A stretch of DNA of 64,000 nucleotides from Ancylothrix sp. D3o (GTDB taxonomy: Bacteria; Cyanobacteriota; Cyanobacteriia; Cyanobacteriales; Oscillatoriaceae), in assembly GCF_025370775.1 (NCBI RefSeq), contig NZ_JAMXEX010000001.1:868001-932000 (forward strand), written 5' to 3'. Made by a program: the position numbers and the translations under genes. The notes below the pieces were generated by a model. It saw only the letters and a list, made by a program, of their open reading frames with translations. It did not search any database and was not told where the DNA came from. Shown piece after piece: positions 63,456 through 64,000 of the stretch (position 1 is its first letter; each line of letters begins with the position of its first letter).

Positions 63456-64000
63456 TTAGTCGTTTGTTGGCGCAGTTTTCTTTTTGCTAAAAAGCCAACC
63501 CAATCCCACCAAACTTAAACCTAAAATTGTGCTAGGTTCAGGCACAGATGCAGAGGTACGCAACCAATAACTGACGATTCCGTCACCTCCTGAATTGGGA
63601 TTGGGGCCGGTGGTTCTATCCCACCCGTTCATGTAATAAAAGCCGGAATTTCCCAATGTCCACCAACCGTTTGCCTCACCCCGACCATCAAAATCAAAAG
63701 AATTAAACGTGGAAAAACTAAACCTCTCTAAAGTTCCTCCCCTGGGAATTGAATATATCCCTGTATTTTCTGGATCAATAATTACTTCTCCATTTGTAAT
63801 TGTTAAAGGCAAAGAACGCGGCCATGTACGCCCATCGGTTCGCAAATCAGATTGGGTGTATGTTCTGGGCGCATACAAATTTTGATAATTTGTATCAATA
63901 AAGTCAAAACTAAAGTCTGTTATCTCATAATAAGGCTGCACACCGGCAGGAGAAGGAGCCGTATCATCATAACTAAAGTAACCTTTATAATCACCCCTTT
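63456..64000 (-). CDS. PEP-CTERM sorting-domain protein, 5' end cut by window edge
   Basis: The frame is open through the right edge; about 180 C-terminal residues are visible. They begin RGDYKGYFSYDD and form a beta-rich secreted domain. The end is 'VPEPSTILGLSLVGLGWLF' then SKKK: the PEP motif, a membrane helix and a basic stop, which target the protein to the exosortase-type sorting system. No signal peptide can be seen because the start is outside the window. No exosortase gene lies in the window. Confidence 0.88.
   Translation of the reverse strand, partial: RGDYKGYFSYDDTAPSPAGVQPYYEITDFSFDFIDTNYQNLYAPRTYTQSDLRTDGRTWPRSLPLTITNGEVIIDPENTGIYSIPRGGTLERFSFSTFNSFDFDGRGEANGWWTLGNSGFYYMNGWDRTTGPNPNSGGDGIVSYWLRTSASVPEPSTILGLSLVGLGWLFSKKKTAPTND

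Noticed and set aside
1-64000. tRNA or rRNA genes
   Set aside because: I scanned for T-loop GTTCRANNC patterns with matching acceptor stems and for rRNA landmarks and found none convincing. A tRNAscan-SE run would settle it.

Overview
The window comes from a cyanobacterium. It carries RuBisCO accumulation factor 1, the ferredoxin-thioredoxin reductase variable chain, Tic20, a DUF2862 protein, a lipid-A-disaccharide-synthase-related protein, a PEP-CTERM protein and a probable 6S RNA gene next to purK. Long intergenic gaps full of short tandem repeats, and multi-PAS signalling proteins, fit a filamentous, Oscillatoriales-like lineage; that placement is inference. No rRNA, tRNA, CRISPR array, transposase or prophage was seen. 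The sequence is strikingly rich in RCCGGY hexamers (ACCGGC/GCCGGT), while the usual cyanobacterial HIP1 octamer GCGATCGC was not noticed.

Layout. 0-7 kb: a minus-strand set (Get3/ArsA-like ATPase cut by the window edge, DUF2862 protein, aluminium-resistance-type PLP enzyme), then desC, purS-purQ, a Fur/Zur regulator and an nfeD-stomatin pair. 7-17 kb: a PP2C phosphatase, ftrV, a YdcF-like protein, a large multi-PAS/GAF histidine kinase and a small cytochrome b protein. 17-22.8 kb: a three-gene minus-strand operon encoding a winged-helix protein, a P-loop ATPase, and an 862-residue fusion of a DEDDy exonuclease, a Cas4/RecB-like Fe-S nuclease and an FtsK motor. I cannot assign it to a named system, and it is the best candidate here for something undescribed. 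23-29 kb: a C1 protease with a polyglutamate tail, a CbiG/CobE-type cobalamin gene, two tandem PF04020 membrane proteins, purK, 6S RNA, rpsF and an FAH-family hydrolase. 29-33 kb: a TrkA-type protein and a Na+/H+ antiporter that converge and overlap. They are flanked on both sides by duplicated 190-212 bp units that each carry a near-consensus promoter.

33-44 kb: glyA behind a long structured leader, a WecA/TagO-type transferase, cinA, a 45-residue small protein, aroQ, a degenerate ADP-ribosylglycohydrolase homologue, a 7TM-HD phosphodiesterase and a lone sugar ABC permease. Next come two tandem promoter-plus-double-hairpin units that look like small RNA genes. 44-50 kb: 5-FTHF cyclo-ligase and an exopolysaccharide set (glycosyltransferase, sugar transferase, gmd, fcl). 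50-64 kb: ftsH, an M23 peptidase, a ZorA-ZorB-ZorC-like operon without an adjacent ZorD, a methyltransferase, the lipid-A-synthase-related protein, raf1, a GT39 membrane glycosyltransferase and a PEP-CTERM protein cut by the window end.

Functional links. purS, purQ and purK serve purine synthesis, glyA and the cyclo-ligase serve one-carbon metabolism, and gmd and fcl make GDP-fucose for surface polysaccharide. The two accessory islands (17-22.8 kb and 53.7-58 kb) both look like nucleic-acid or phage-defence machinery and may be complementary, but nothing in the sequence links them directly.
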